16,024 bases of DNA, taken from Desulfobacteraceae bacterium (lineage in GTDB: Bacteria > Desulfobacterota > Desulfobacteria > Desulfobacterales > Desulfobacteraceae). Every line of letters starts with the position of its first letter. Within the stretch, counting starts at the first letter, position 1. Both the position numbers and the translations under genes were made by a program. The stretch covers positions 1 through 16,024 of the forward strand of contig JAAEMC010001016.1 in the NCBI GenBank assembly GCA_024225895.1, in the 5' to 3' direction. This document shows, in pieces, positions 6,729 through 14,109 of the stretch. The notes beneath the pieces were generated by a model. That model was not told the origin of the DNA. It ran no database searches and saw only the letters and a program-made list of their open reading frames with translations.

Positions 6729-7505
6729 ATGAAAATTTCAATCAACAATCTTTCTTTCTCCTATGATGCAGATTCCATTCTTCGGCAATTAAATTGTTCT
6801 TTTGAATCTGGAAATTTTTATGCCATCCTGGGCCCCAACGGTTCAGGGAAAACAACATTGCTGGACCTCATTGCCGGCTTTCTTAAGCCATGCCAGGGAG
6901 ATATCTTTTTCGACAAGCAAAAAATAGACTTACTGACAAAAAAGCAAACAGCAAAAAAGATTGGCCTGGTTTCTCAAAACTATTATATAAACTTTCCCTT
7001 TACGGTCCAGGAAGTTGTGATGATGGGGCGTCATCCTCATATACCGAGATTCTCACACCCGTCTGCCGACGACATAAACTTAAGCGAGAGTGTCATGGAG
7101 AAAACCGGCATTCTTCATCTGGCCCACCGAAGAGTGACTGAGTTGTCTGGTGGTGAAAAGCAGCGTTGTATTTTTGCCAGGGCATTGTGCCAGGACACCC
7201 CGGTGCTTTTGCTTGATGAGGCCTTCTCAAATATGGATATCAGTCATACCTTGCAGATGCTTAGGCTGGTGAGACAAAAAGTAATTGAAAAAAATCTTCT
7301 GGTGCTCTCTGTTTTTCACGATCTGAACCTGGCTTCAGCCTGGTGTGATGCACTGGTTTTTTTAAAAAAAGGACAGATTAAAGCTTTCGGGAAGACCAGT
7401 GAGGTCATGACAGATACAAATATTAAAACGGTTTTTGCTGTTGAGGCAAAAGTGGAATTTAATGAGCATGTACAAGCAAAACAGGCATATTTTAATGTTT
7501 CCTAA
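6729..7505 (+). CDS. btuD: ABC transporter ATP-binding protein, BtuD/FecE type
   Basis: The 258-residue cytoplasmic ATPase drives the permease encoded just upstream. It has a complete set of motifs: Walker A GPNGSGKT (35-42), Q-loop Gln83, signature LSGGEKQ (139-145), Walker B PVLLLDE (158-164) ending in the catalytic Glu, and H-loop His197 in VFHDLN. A very strong ribosome-binding site, GGAGGAG at 6720-6726, precedes ATG 6729. The gene lies 11 nt after the permease stop, and its end overlaps the start of the binding-protein gene. Organisation and riboswitch control indicate a BtuCDF-like corrinoid importer; the ATPase sequence itself does not reveal the substrate. Confidence 0.92.
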   Translation: MKISINNLSFSYDADSILRQLNCSFESGNFYAILGPNGSGKTTLLDLIAGFLKPCQGDIFFDKQKIDLLTKKQTAKKIGLVSQNYYINFPFTVQEVVMMGRHPHIPRFSHPSADDINLSESVMEKTGILHLAHRRVTELSGGEKQRCIFARALCQDTPVLLLDEAFSNMDISHTLQMLRLVRQKVIEKNLLVLSVFHDLNLASAWCDALVFLKKGQIKAFGKTSEVMTDTNIKTVFAVEAKVEFNEHVQAKQAYFNVS

Positions 7506-8448
7506 CTATTTACAGAAGGCATCCCTTAAAAAACTTTTGACTGCATTTGTCTTTTGTTTTGTTTTTTTATGGGGGACAGGGCCTTGTCTGGGCGCCAGGA
7601 TTCAAGACAAAAAGAGCCGGATCATCGATTTTGAAAAACCGTTTTCAAGGATTATTTCCCTATATGGAGCCCATACTGAAAACCTGTTCCATATGGAGCT
7701 TGACCAGGAAATCATCGGTGTAAGTGTAAATGATGCCTTCCCTGAAAAAGCCAATACCAAAGAACGCTTTTCTTACCATGATGACGCAGAAAAATTTTTA
7801 GGAAAAAAGCCTGACCTGGTATTAATCAGACCCATGATAGACAACGGGTATCCCAAATTCATAAACAGTCTTGAAAAATTCGGCATAACAGTGGTCTCCC
7901 TTCAACCGTCAAATATTCAAGAGATGTATGAATACTGGAAAAATTTAGGCCTGTTAACAGGGAAAACCAAGGCCGCAAATGAAATGATTGCCTCTTTTAA
8001 AGATAGTATTAAAGAAATTAGAGCATTGACAGCTCCCATCCAACCCAAGAAACAGGTTTATTTTCAAGCGATCCACAAACGGATGAAGACATTTACGCCG
8101 ACATCCATGCCCATTTTTGCCCTTGAGACTGCCGGGGGGATCAATATTGCTTCCGATGCCAAAGCATCCAGGAATACCAATATCGCTATTTACGGAAAAG
8201 AACAGATTCTTGCCAAGGCAAACCAGATAGATGTATTTCTTGCACAAAAAGGAGTAATGAATGCTGTCCATCTCGGCCAGATAAAAATGGAACCAGGTTT
8301 TAAAATAATAAAAGCAGTTAAGAACAACCAGGTATATTTAATAGATGAAAACATAGTATCCCGGCCTGTGCCCAGGCTTCTACAGGGAGTTCTACAGATC
8401 GGGAAACTGCTTTATCCTGATGTGTTCAATCAATTGGTAATAAACTAA
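7495..8448 (+). CDS. btuF: Periplasmic substrate-binding protein of the BtuCDF/FecBCD importer
   Basis: With the ATG at 7495 the product has 317 residues. It starts with a classic export signal: a basic n-region (LQKASLKK), a hydrophobic core (TAFVFCFVFLWG) and a plausible cleavage after CLGA. There is no proper lipobox, so a soluble periplasmic protein is more likely than a lipoprotein. The mature part begins SRIIDFEKPFSRIISLYG and continues as expected for helical-backbone (cluster III) binding proteins, with KPDLVLIRP near the middle of the first lobe and VYLID near the end. In-frame ATGs at 7462 and 7468 would extend the n-region; 7495 is preferred on the signal-peptide shape and the 11-nt overlap with the ATPase, though its ribosome-binding site is weak. 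The likely ligand is a corrinoid, judging by the riboswitch and neighbours. Confidence 0.85.
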   Translation: MFPNYLQKASLKKLLTAFVFCFVFLWGTGPCLGARIQDKKSRIIDFEKPFSRIISLYGAHTENLFHMELDQEIIGVSVNDAFPEKANTKERFSYHDDAEKFLGKKPDLVLIRPMIDNGYPKFINSLEKFGITVVSLQPSNIQEMYEYWKNLGLLTGKTKAANEMIASFKDSIKEIRALTAPIQPKKQVYFQAIHKRMKTFTPTSMPIFALETAGGINIASDAKASRNTNIAIYGKEQILAKANQIDVFLAQKGVMNAVHLGQIKMEPGFKIIKAVKNNQVYLIDENIVSRPVPRLLQGVLQIGKLLYPDVFNQLVIN

Positions 8449-8458
8449 AGGATATGTA

Positions 8459-9163
8459 ATGGACAGAAAAGGTAAATTATACGGAGTCGGCGTGGGACCG
8501 GGGGACCCCGAACTTATCACTGTAAAAGCAGTTCGGGTAATCAAAGCAGCTGATATTATCTTTACGGCTGGTTCTCCTAAAAACAACTACAGCCTTGCGG
8601 TGGAAATTGCCGCCCCTTATATTATGGACAATACAAAAGTAGTGAAACTCGATTTTCCCATGACAAAAGATGAAAAAGCGGTTGAAAAGGCCTGGCTTTA
8701 TAACGCCGGTGAAATCGCCAAGGTTTTAAAACAGGGAAAAACTGCTGTTTTCTTAACCCTTGGTGATCCCACAACTTATTCTACTTTTGGTTATGTTTTA
8801 AAAAAGATGAAATGCATCATGCCCGAGGCAGATATTGAAACAGTTCCGGGAATAACATCCTTTCATGCTGCAGCAGCCCGGCTGAACAGAATTCTTGTGG
8901 AAGCAGAAGAATCTTTATTGATAACCTCCGGTGCCTTTGGCGGAAATCAATTACGCAATATTAATCATGTTGAAAATGTGGCCATTGTCAAAGCCTACAA
9001 AAATATTAAAGACATTAATACTGTATTAAAAGAAACCGGTTTTGATAAGCGGGCCGTTGCAGTATCCAAATGCGGCAGGAAAAATGAAGAAATCATGGAG
9101 GATCTGGATGCCCTGGAAACCAGAGCCCCTGACTATTGGACACTGATACTTGCCGGAAAATGA
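8459..9163 (+). CDS. cbiL: Cobalt-precorrin-2 (cobalt-factor II) C20-methyltransferase CbiL
   Basis: This 234-residue SAM-dependent uroporphyrin-III/corrin methyltransferase adds the C20 methyl group, the first dedicated ring methylation after cobalt insertion. The family motifs are the N-terminal GVGPGDPELIT (11-21), the second glycine-rich segment LTLGDPTTYST (99-109), which is typical of the CbiL/CobI branch, and VPGITSFHAAAA (129-140). Length fits the family. ATG 8459 has AAAGGA at 8447-8452, overlapping the upstream stop. Its TGA (9161-9163) overlaps the next ATG as ATGA, implying translational coupling. The surrounding CbiG and CbiET place it in the anaerobic, early-cobalt pathway, so the substrate is expected to be the cobalt-bound form. 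Confidence 0.94.
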   Translation: MDRKGKLYGVGVGPGDPELITVKAVRVIKAADIIFTAGSPKNNYSLAVEIAAPYIMDNTKVVKLDFPMTKDEKAVEKAWLYNAGEIAKVLKQGKTAVFLTLGDPTTYSTFGYVLKKMKCIMPEADIETVPGITSFHAAAARLNRILVEAEESLLITSGAFGGNQLRNINHVENVAIVKAYKNIKDINTVLKETGFDKRAVAVSKCGRKNEEIMEDLDALETRAPDYWTLILAGK

Positions 9164-10224
9164 AAAGCCAGGGAATTCCATATAAAAAATTAGCTGTCTC
9201 TGTTATCGGGACACTTATTTTGTTCATTGCTGCTGTTGCATTCCTGGACACCATTACCTTTTTTGAAGGGATAAAAAAACTTGGCTGGCCACTGCTGCGT
9301 CTGTCTTTTTTCATCCTCATGGGTTTGACCGCTGGACAGGCTATAGAAACTTTAGGGTGGACACGGCAAGTGGCAGTGCTGGCACGTCCTTTATTTCGTT
9401 TTTCCAACCTGGGCCACCGATGCAGTGCATCCTTTACCACTGCGTTTCTTTCAGGAGCAGCAGCAAATGCCATGCTTTTTGATTTTTATAAGGAAGATAA
9501 AATAAACAAACTCCAACTTTTTTTAACCAATTATATTAACCAGTTTCCGATGTTTTTTTTACATCTTCCTACAACGATATTCATCGTACTGCCGCTTACC
9601 GGATATGCAGGGGTGCTCTATTTTAGTATTACCTTTTTGGCGACACTCTTTAGAACAATCTGTTTTTTGTTTTTTGGATATCTTTATCCTGGGCTTGGTT
9701 CTGCCGCTAAAAATAATAATATTGAAATGGACTCAAACACGGCTGACCGCAAGGAGAGCCCAGGTTTAGGACAGCTTTTTAAGACCATTAAATCGAAACT
9801 ACCCGGTCGAATTACCCGTATCATGGTCTGGGTATTACCCATTTATACCTTTGTTTTTATTCTAAACACCCATGGTTTTTTTGAATATCTAAATAGATCC
9901 ATGGCACAGTATTTAGCCTTGGAGATATTGCCTGTAGAATCTTTAGGCATAGTAATTTTATCATTTGCAGCAGAATTTACTTCCGGTTTTGCAGCGGCAG
10001 GGGCTTTGATGGATGCTGGTGTTTTAAACGTCAAGCAGACGGTTATTGCACTTTTACTGGGCAACATTCTGGCATTTCCCATTCGGGCTCTGCGACATCA
10101 ATTACCCAGATACATGGGAATTTTTTCTCCCAAAATGGGATTGCAGCTGCTATTATCCGGACAGTTCTTTAGGATAACAAGTCTTGTTTTTGTTGGTTTA
10201 ATTTACTATTTGGTGACGCCATGA
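9160..10224 (+). CDS. Nucleoside-recognition (Gate) domain-type membrane protein in the cobalamin operon
   Basis: The 354-residue inner-membrane protein has about eight to nine hydrophobic segments in two halves separated by a hydrophilic, charged loop at about residues 180-210. Each half carries a Gate/nucleoside-recognition-like segment: SFTTAFLSGAAANAMLFDF in the first, and AAEFTSGFAAAGALMDAGVL in the second. Homologous folds occur in SpmA/SpmB, FeoB and nucleoside transporters. ATG 9160 overlaps the cbiL stop (ATGA); the open frame extends upstream to a TTG at 9136, but that would overlap cbiL by 28 nt without a ribosome-binding site. The 3' end overlaps cbiET (ATGA). Sandwiched with overlaps on both sides among corrin-ring genes, it is presumably needed for cobalamin synthesis or uptake. 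Transport of cobalt, a corrinoid or a nucleobase precursor are possibilities, none shown by the sequence. Confidence 0.8.
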   Translation: MKSQGIPYKKLAVSVIGTLILFIAAVAFLDTITFFEGIKKLGWPLLRLSFFILMGLTAGQAIETLGWTRQVAVLARPLFRFSNLGHRCSASFTTAFLSGAAANAMLFDFYKEDKINKLQLFLTNYINQFPMFFLHLPTTIFIVLPLTGYAGVLYFSITFLATLFRTICFLFFGYLYPGLGSAAKNNNIEMDSNTADRKESPGLGQLFKTIKSKLPGRITRIMVWVLPIYTFVFILNTHGFFEYLNRSMAQYLALEILPVESLGIVILSFAAEFTSGFAAAGALMDAGVLNVKQTVIALLLGNILAFPIRALRHQLPRYMGIFSPKMGLQLLLSGQFFRITSLVFVGLIYYLVTP

Positions 10225-11450
10225 CTATCCCTGTACATATTATCGGTTTAGGATTAAGCAATAAAGATCTGACCCGGCAGCAAAAAAAAATAATTGAGGC
10301 TTGTGATCTGCTTGTAGGAGGGAAAAGGCTTCTCTCATTTTTTGAGTATCTTTCATGTGAAAAAATATCCATTACTTCGCCAATATCTAAAGTAATAACA
10401 AAAATTAAGTCTTCCATGGACACAAAACAAGTTGTGGTTTTAGCTTCCGGAGATCCACTTTTCCACGGAATTGGGTCTACTCTTTTGAAACATATGGACA
10501 AGGCGGATCTCGTAATACATCCCAACATATCTTCAGTGGCTGCAGCATTTGCAAAAATAAAGGAGCCCTGGCATGATGCCTGTCTGATCAGCCTTCATGG
10601 TAAATCAAAAAAAGATTTTAACCCCAGCGAGATTGCAAAAGAAAACAGGGTTGCCATATTAACTGACCCTAATTTCAGCCCTGCAGCAATTGCATCAAAA
10701 TTTATAGAAGCAAATATTGCAAACTTCACATTCTGGGTTCTTGAAAATATAGGCAGTGAAAAAGAAAAGATATCTTGTTTTGATGATACCGCTGAATTAA
10801 AAAATAATACATATTCCCACCCCAACCTTGTGCTCCTTATCAAAAAAGAAGGACTGCCATTGAATGTTTCACATGAAACACACATAGGGATGCCGGATGA
10901 GGCCTTTGCCCATGAAAAGGGGTTGATTACAAAATCAGAAATCCGAAGCATTACTTTATCCAAACTAAAACTTTCGAAAAACAATCATTTGCTTTGGGAT
11001 ATCGGTGCTGGATCAGGATCCGTTTCCATTGAAGCCAGTTTTATGATGACCCATGGAAAAATTATTACCATTGAAAAAAACCCTGAACGAATAAAAAACA
11101 TACAGGCAAACATTCTCAAGTTTGGATGTCATAATTTAACAGTGTTGAACACAAACTTCCCCAATGGGATTAAAACCCTTGACACCCCGGATCGTATATT
11201 CATAGGCGGTGGCGGGGAAAATCTTGAATTGATAATTTCAAAAGCAATAGATTGTTTGGCGCCAGGTGGTATTATCGTAATTAACACTGTGTTGCTGGAG
11301 AATTTGGATGCCGCCTGCAGGATTCTTGAAAAAAAGGGCTTATGCCCGCAGGTCACCCAGATCCAAATATCCAGGTCCAAACCCATGCCCTTTGGGAAAC
11401 GCATGGCAGCATTGAACCCGGTATGGATAATATCCGGGGAACAACCTTAA
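10221..11450 (+). CDS. cbiET: CbiE-CbiT fusion: C5/C15 methyltransferase and C12 decarboxylase (CobL-like)
   Basis: This 409-residue two-domain enzyme methylates the corrin ring at C5 and C15 and removes the C12 acetate carboxylate. Residues 1 to about 208 form the CbiE tetrapyrrole methylase domain, with VHIIGLGLSNKDLT (5-18) in place of the usual GxGPG loop, VLASGDPLFHGIG (73-85) and HPNISSVAAAFA (100-111). Residues from about 221 form the CbiT Rossmann-fold domain, beginning at THIGMPDEAF and containing the SAM motif DIGAGSGSVSIEA (260-272). GGGGENL (329-335) and the C-terminal SKPMPFGKRMAALNPVWII are typical. The start overlaps the previous stop (ATGA). A parS-like palindrome falls in the interdomain linker at residues 215-220. 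Separate cbiE and cbiT genes are common in other anaerobes; the fusion is known in CobL. Confidence 0.94.
   Translation: MTIPVHIIGLGLSNKDLTRQQKKIIEACDLLVGGKRLLSFFEYLSCEKISITSPISKVITKIKSSMDTKQVVVLASGDPLFHGIGSTLLKHMDKADLVIHPNISSVAAAFAKIKEPWHDACLISLHGKSKKDFNPSEIAKENRVAILTDPNFSPAAIASKFIEANIANFTFWVLENIGSEKEKISCFDDTAELKNNTYSHPNLVLLIKKEGLPLNVSHETHIGMPDEAFAHEKGLITKSEIRSITLSKLKLSKNNHLLWDIGAGSGSVSIEASFMMTHGKIITIEKNPERIKNIQANILKFGCHNLTVLNTNFPNGIKTLDTPDRIFIGGGGENLELIISKAIDCLAPGGIIVINTVLLENLDAACRILEKKGLCPQVTQIQISRSKPMPFGKRMAALNPVWIISGEQP
10865..10880 (+). promoter_or_regulatory. parS-like ParB-binding site, copy 2
   Basis: TGTTTCACATGAAACA is identical to the site at 5511-5526, 5,354 bp away, and one base from the parS consensus. 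It begins at the third base of an Asn codon, a different codon phase from copy 1, and encodes parts of residues 215-220 in the linker between the CbiE and CbiT domains. ParB binding is inferred, not shown. Confidence 0.6.
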
Positions 11451-11463
11451 ACAAGGCAATCAA

Positions 11464-12249
11464 ATGAACATAAAAGAAAATAAAGTGATCTTTGCAGGAG
11501 CGGGACCGGGAGATCCGGAACTGGTAACCGTAAAAACCATGAATGCACTTAAAAATGCCGATCTTATCATTTATGCAGGATCCCTGGTTCCTGAAGCGGT
11601 ATTGTGCTGGAAAGGTGAACAGACACGAACTGTATCCAGTGCCGGCATGAGCCTGGACCAGATCTTGGATGAAATCATAAAGTACATTGAAAAAGGGAAA
11701 AAAGTGGTGCGGCTGCATACAGGAGACCCTTCCTTGTATGGCGCCATTTTTGAACAGATGATGTTGTTGGATGAAAATGGGATCGCCTATGAGGTGATAC
11801 CAGGGGTAACCGCAGCTTTTGCAGCAGCAGCCAGGATGAAAATGGAGTATACACTTCCTGAAACCACACAGACTTTAATTCTGACACGTATTTCAGGCAG
11901 GACGCCTGTGCCGGAGGCTGAAGATCTTTCTCTTTTGGCTGCCCATAAAAGCTCCATGGCAATTTATTTGAGCATGGGCCACGCTCAAAAAGTAGAAAAT
12001 ATTTTAAAAGAACATTATGGCGAGGATGCGGTTTGTGCAATTGCCTATAAGGTCTCCCATCCGGAAGAAAAAATTATCACTACTCGAATAGGGAATCTAA
12101 CTGCAACCTGTCAAAACAATGAAATCACCCGGCATGCATTAATCATAGTGGGGAAAGCGGTGGCCGCAAGCCAGGACAAAAAAGCACTGGTAAAATCAAA
12201 ATTATATGATGCCAAGTTTTCACATGGATACAGACGCGCACAAAAATAA
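11464..12249 (+). CDS. cbiF: Cobalt-precorrin-4 C11-methyltransferase CbiF
   Basis: This 261-residue SAM-dependent enzyme methylates C11 of the contracted ring. It shows the N-terminal GAGPGDPELVT (12-22), RLHTGDPSLYGA (83-94) and VIPGVTAAFAAAA (111-123). The segment LPETTQTLILTRISGRTPVP (131-150) is characteristic of the CbiF/CobM branch and separates it from the other methyltransferases in this operon. The length is normal. The start ATG has AAGG at 11454-11457 and lies 13 nt after cbiET. Its 3' end overlaps cbiG by up to 44 nt. Confidence 0.95.
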   Translation: MNIKENKVIFAGAGPGDPELVTVKTMNALKNADLIIYAGSLVPEAVLCWKGEQTRTVSSAGMSLDQILDEIIKYIEKGKKVVRLHTGDPSLYGAIFEQMMLLDENGIAYEVIPGVTAAFAAAARMKMEYTLPETTQTLILTRISGRTPVPEAEDLSLLAAHKSSMAIYLSMGHAQKVENILKEHYGEDAVCAIAYKVSHPEEKIITTRIGNLTATCQNNEITRHALIIVGKAVAASQDKKALVKSKLYDAKFSHGYRRAQK

Positions 12250-13312
12250 TCCAGATAAAACAGATACGGACCACCGTGCCGCCATATGGGTTATCACACC
12301 TAATGGCCTGCCGGTGGCATCACTCCTTGAGAAAGAGCTAAAAGATGTTCAGTCTTTTGTATCTGAAAAATTGGTTTCAAATGATTCCAGGCCCAAGAAG
12401 GCTGTCCCATTTTCCAGCTTATCCAATGCCCTAAAGACAAATTTTAAAAAATTCAGCAGCCATATTTTTATATTCTCCACTGGAATTGCTGTAAGAATGA
12501 TTGCCCCGTTGCTGGAATCAAAACTAACAGATCCGGCTGTGGTCGTTCTGGATGACAGGGCTATCCATTGTATCAGTCTGGTTTCAGGTCATATCGGCGG
12601 TGCAAATGCTCTGGCAAAAAAAGTGGGAAAGCTGACCGGGGCAAATCCTGTTATCACAACTGCTACGGACACCAACAATCTGCCGGCAATTGACATGCTT
12701 GCCAAAGAAAATAACTGTGTCATTGAAAACCCCAGTGCAATTAAGAAAATAAATATGGCATTTCTCATGGGCAACAAATTGATTCTTGAAGATCCCATGG
12801 GAATCATTGAACAAAAATTATCCCGCAGGTTCTGGAATAAAAAAAAATCAATCCATGCCCCTGATGTCTTCTGTTCCCATATAATAAAGAACATTTCAGA
12901 CAACACCCTTGTGCTGCGGCCAAAAGTTTTAAGCATCGGGATCGGATGCAACCGAAACACCATGGCTTCTGAAATCCAGGATTTTCTTTTTACCACACTC
13001 AAGAAGCAATTGTTAAGCCAGAACGCTATTTTCACTCTTGCCACCATAGATGTGAAAAAAGATGAAAAGGGATTACTGGCGTTATCGGAACAATTGGAAT
13101 TGCCCCTGAAATTTTATGATAAAAATGCCTTGAATTCAGTGAAAAACATAGAAACACCATCGATGATGGCAAAAAAACATTTAGGAGTAAAAAGCGTATG
13201 CGAAGCAGCAGCGATTCTGTCAGCGGACAACGGAACCCTGATTCTACCCAAGCAAAAGCAGGGGAATGTCACACTGGCAGTTGCAATAAAAGATGTAAAC
13301 TCTACGTTGTAG
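12206..13312 (+). CDS. cbiG: Cobalt-precorrin-5A hydrolase CbiG
   Basis: The 368-residue product opens the delta-lactone of cobalt-precorrin-5A, releasing acetaldehyde, a step specific to the anaerobic pathway. The N-terminal and central domain is seen in IFSTGIAVRMIAPLL (89-103), DPAVVVLDDRA (109-119) and SLVSGHIGGANALA (124-137), followed by ITTATDTNNLPAIDMLA (150-166). The C-terminal domain starts at VLSIGIGCNRNT (241-252) and ends with GNVTLAVAIKD. The start is uncertain: ATG 12206 (44-nt overlap with cbiF) and ATG 12224 both lack a clear ribosome-binding site, and the first ~23 residues are a hydrophilic extension. The 3' end overlaps the cbiH frame by 115 nt. The sequence gives no sign of a frame error in the conserved parts. 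Confidence 0.93.
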   Translation: MMPSFHMDTDAHKNNPDKTDTDHRAAIWVITPNGLPVASLLEKELKDVQSFVSEKLVSNDSRPKKAVPFSSLSNALKTNFKKFSSHIFIFSTGIAVRMIAPLLESKLTDPAVVVLDDRAIHCISLVSGHIGGANALAKKVGKLTGANPVITTATDTNNLPAIDMLAKENNCVIENPSAIKKINMAFLMGNKLILEDPMGIIEQKLSRRFWNKKKSIHAPDVFCSHIIKNISDNTLVLRPKVLSIGIGCNRNTMASEIQDFLFTTLKKQLLSQNAIFTLATIDVKKDEKGLLALSEQLELPLKFYDKNALNSVKNIETPSMMAKKHLGVKSVCEAAAILSADNGTLILPKQKQGNVTLAVAIKDVNSTL

Positions 13313-14070
13313 GAACCGGGCCTGGAAGTCCCGATCATATGTCCCAAAGGGCAATAGCCGTTTTGCAAAAAGCTGATTCAGTTGCGGGATATTCTACATA
13401 TATTAATCTGATAAAAGATAAAAAGATCATTTCCACAGGCATGATGAAAGAGGTTGAACGGGTGGAAAAAGCCATTGATCAGGCTCTGAAAGGTCGTCGG
13501 TGTGCTCTTGTTTCCGGCGGCGATCCCGGTATCTATGCCATGGCTGGACTGGTTTTCGAGATATGCCGTCAACGGGATATTAAACTTTTGAGAAACTCCA
13601 ATATAGATGTAACAAATGAACATGAAAAGATGATCGAACTTGAGATCGTACCGGGTATTCCGGCCCTTGCTGCCGGTGCCGCACTGGCGGGTGCACCCTT
13701 GACCCATGATTTTGCCGCCGTCAGCTTAAGTGATCTTCTTACGCCGTGGACAAAAATTGAAGCGCGATTGACCCATGCTGTCCAGGCAGATTTTGTTATT
13801 GTTTTATACAATCCTAAAAGCAAAAAAAGGGATTGGCAACTCAAAAGGGCCCAGGAATTGATTTTAGAACACAGAGATTCGAAAACTCCTGTAGCTATTG
13901 TGACGGGAGCCATGCGGGATAATCAGGAAATCAGCTTCACTACCCTTGGGGATTTGGATCAAGCCCTAGTTGGAATGCAAACGGTTGTCTTCATCGGTTC
14001 ATCATCTTCGATCCGGTATATGGATTTCTTATTTACACCCAGGGGTTATTCCCATAAGTATTCAATTTAA
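13198..14070 (+). CDS. cbiH: Cobalt-precorrin-3 C17-methyltransferase (ring contraction) CbiH, with N-terminal extension
   Basis: The conserved enzyme begins at KLYVVGTGPGSPDHMSQRA (34-52) and shows VSGGDPGIYAMAG (105-117) and VPGIPALAAGAALAGAPL (151-168), plus VIVLYNPKSKKR, all typical of the CbiH/CobJ branch that methylates C17 and drives ring contraction. In-frame ATG, GTG or TTG codons are absent between the conserved core and ATG 13198. That ATG has a good site, AGGAG (13183-13187), 10 nt upstream. The consequence is a 115-nt overlap with cbiG and a 33-residue N-terminal extension of low-complexity type with Cys24, Cys29 and Cys33. A -1 frameshift linking CbiG and CbiH is the alternative, but no convincing slippery heptamer is visible. 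The total of 290 residues exceeds the usual ~240, partly from this extension and partly from an insert at about residues 125-148. Confidence 0.92.
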   Translation: MRSSSDSVSGQRNPDSTQAKAGECHTGSCNKRCKLYVVGTGPGSPDHMSQRAIAVLQKADSVAGYSTYINLIKDKKIISTGMMKEVERVEKAIDQALKGRRCALVSGGDPGIYAMAGLVFEICRQRDIKLLRNSNIDVTNEHEKMIELEIVPGIPALAAGAALAGAPLTHDFAAVSLSDLLTPWTKIEARLTHAVQADFVIVLYNPKSKKRDWQLKRAQELILEHRDSKTPVAIVTGAMRDNQEISFTTLGDLDQALVGMQTVVFIGSSSSIRYMDFLFTPRGYSHKYSI

Positions 14071-14097
14071 TCTTTTTGGATACGAAACCAAGGAGAA

Positions 14098-14109
14098 TTT
14101 CACATGAAA
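14098..14109 (+). promoter_or_regulatory. Third copy of the palindrome core, over the cobO start codon
   Basis: TTTCACATGAAA matches the inner 12 bases of the two 16-bp parS-like sites exactly, but the two outer bases on each side differ. It contains the ATG start of cobO at 14104. It may be chance, a degenerate ParB site, or an operator-like element; the first explanation cannot be excluded. Confidence 0.25.

Noticed and set aside
9136-9159. Upstream TTG start for the Gate-family membrane protein
   Set aside because: It would extend 28 nt into cbiL without a ribosome-binding site; ATG 9160 gives the usual ATGA coupling.
10349-10364. Another parS-like stretch, TCTTTCATGTGAAAAA, in cbiET
   Set aside because: It has two mismatches to the reverse complement of the local 16-mer and three to the parS consensus, in an AT-rich stretch. 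Too weak to call as a site.
13283-13312. Programmed -1 frameshift joining CbiG and CbiH near AATAAAAGATG
   Set aside because: No proper X XXY YYZ slippery heptamer in the cbiG frame, and a start codon with a good ribosome-binding site for cbiH exists at 13198.
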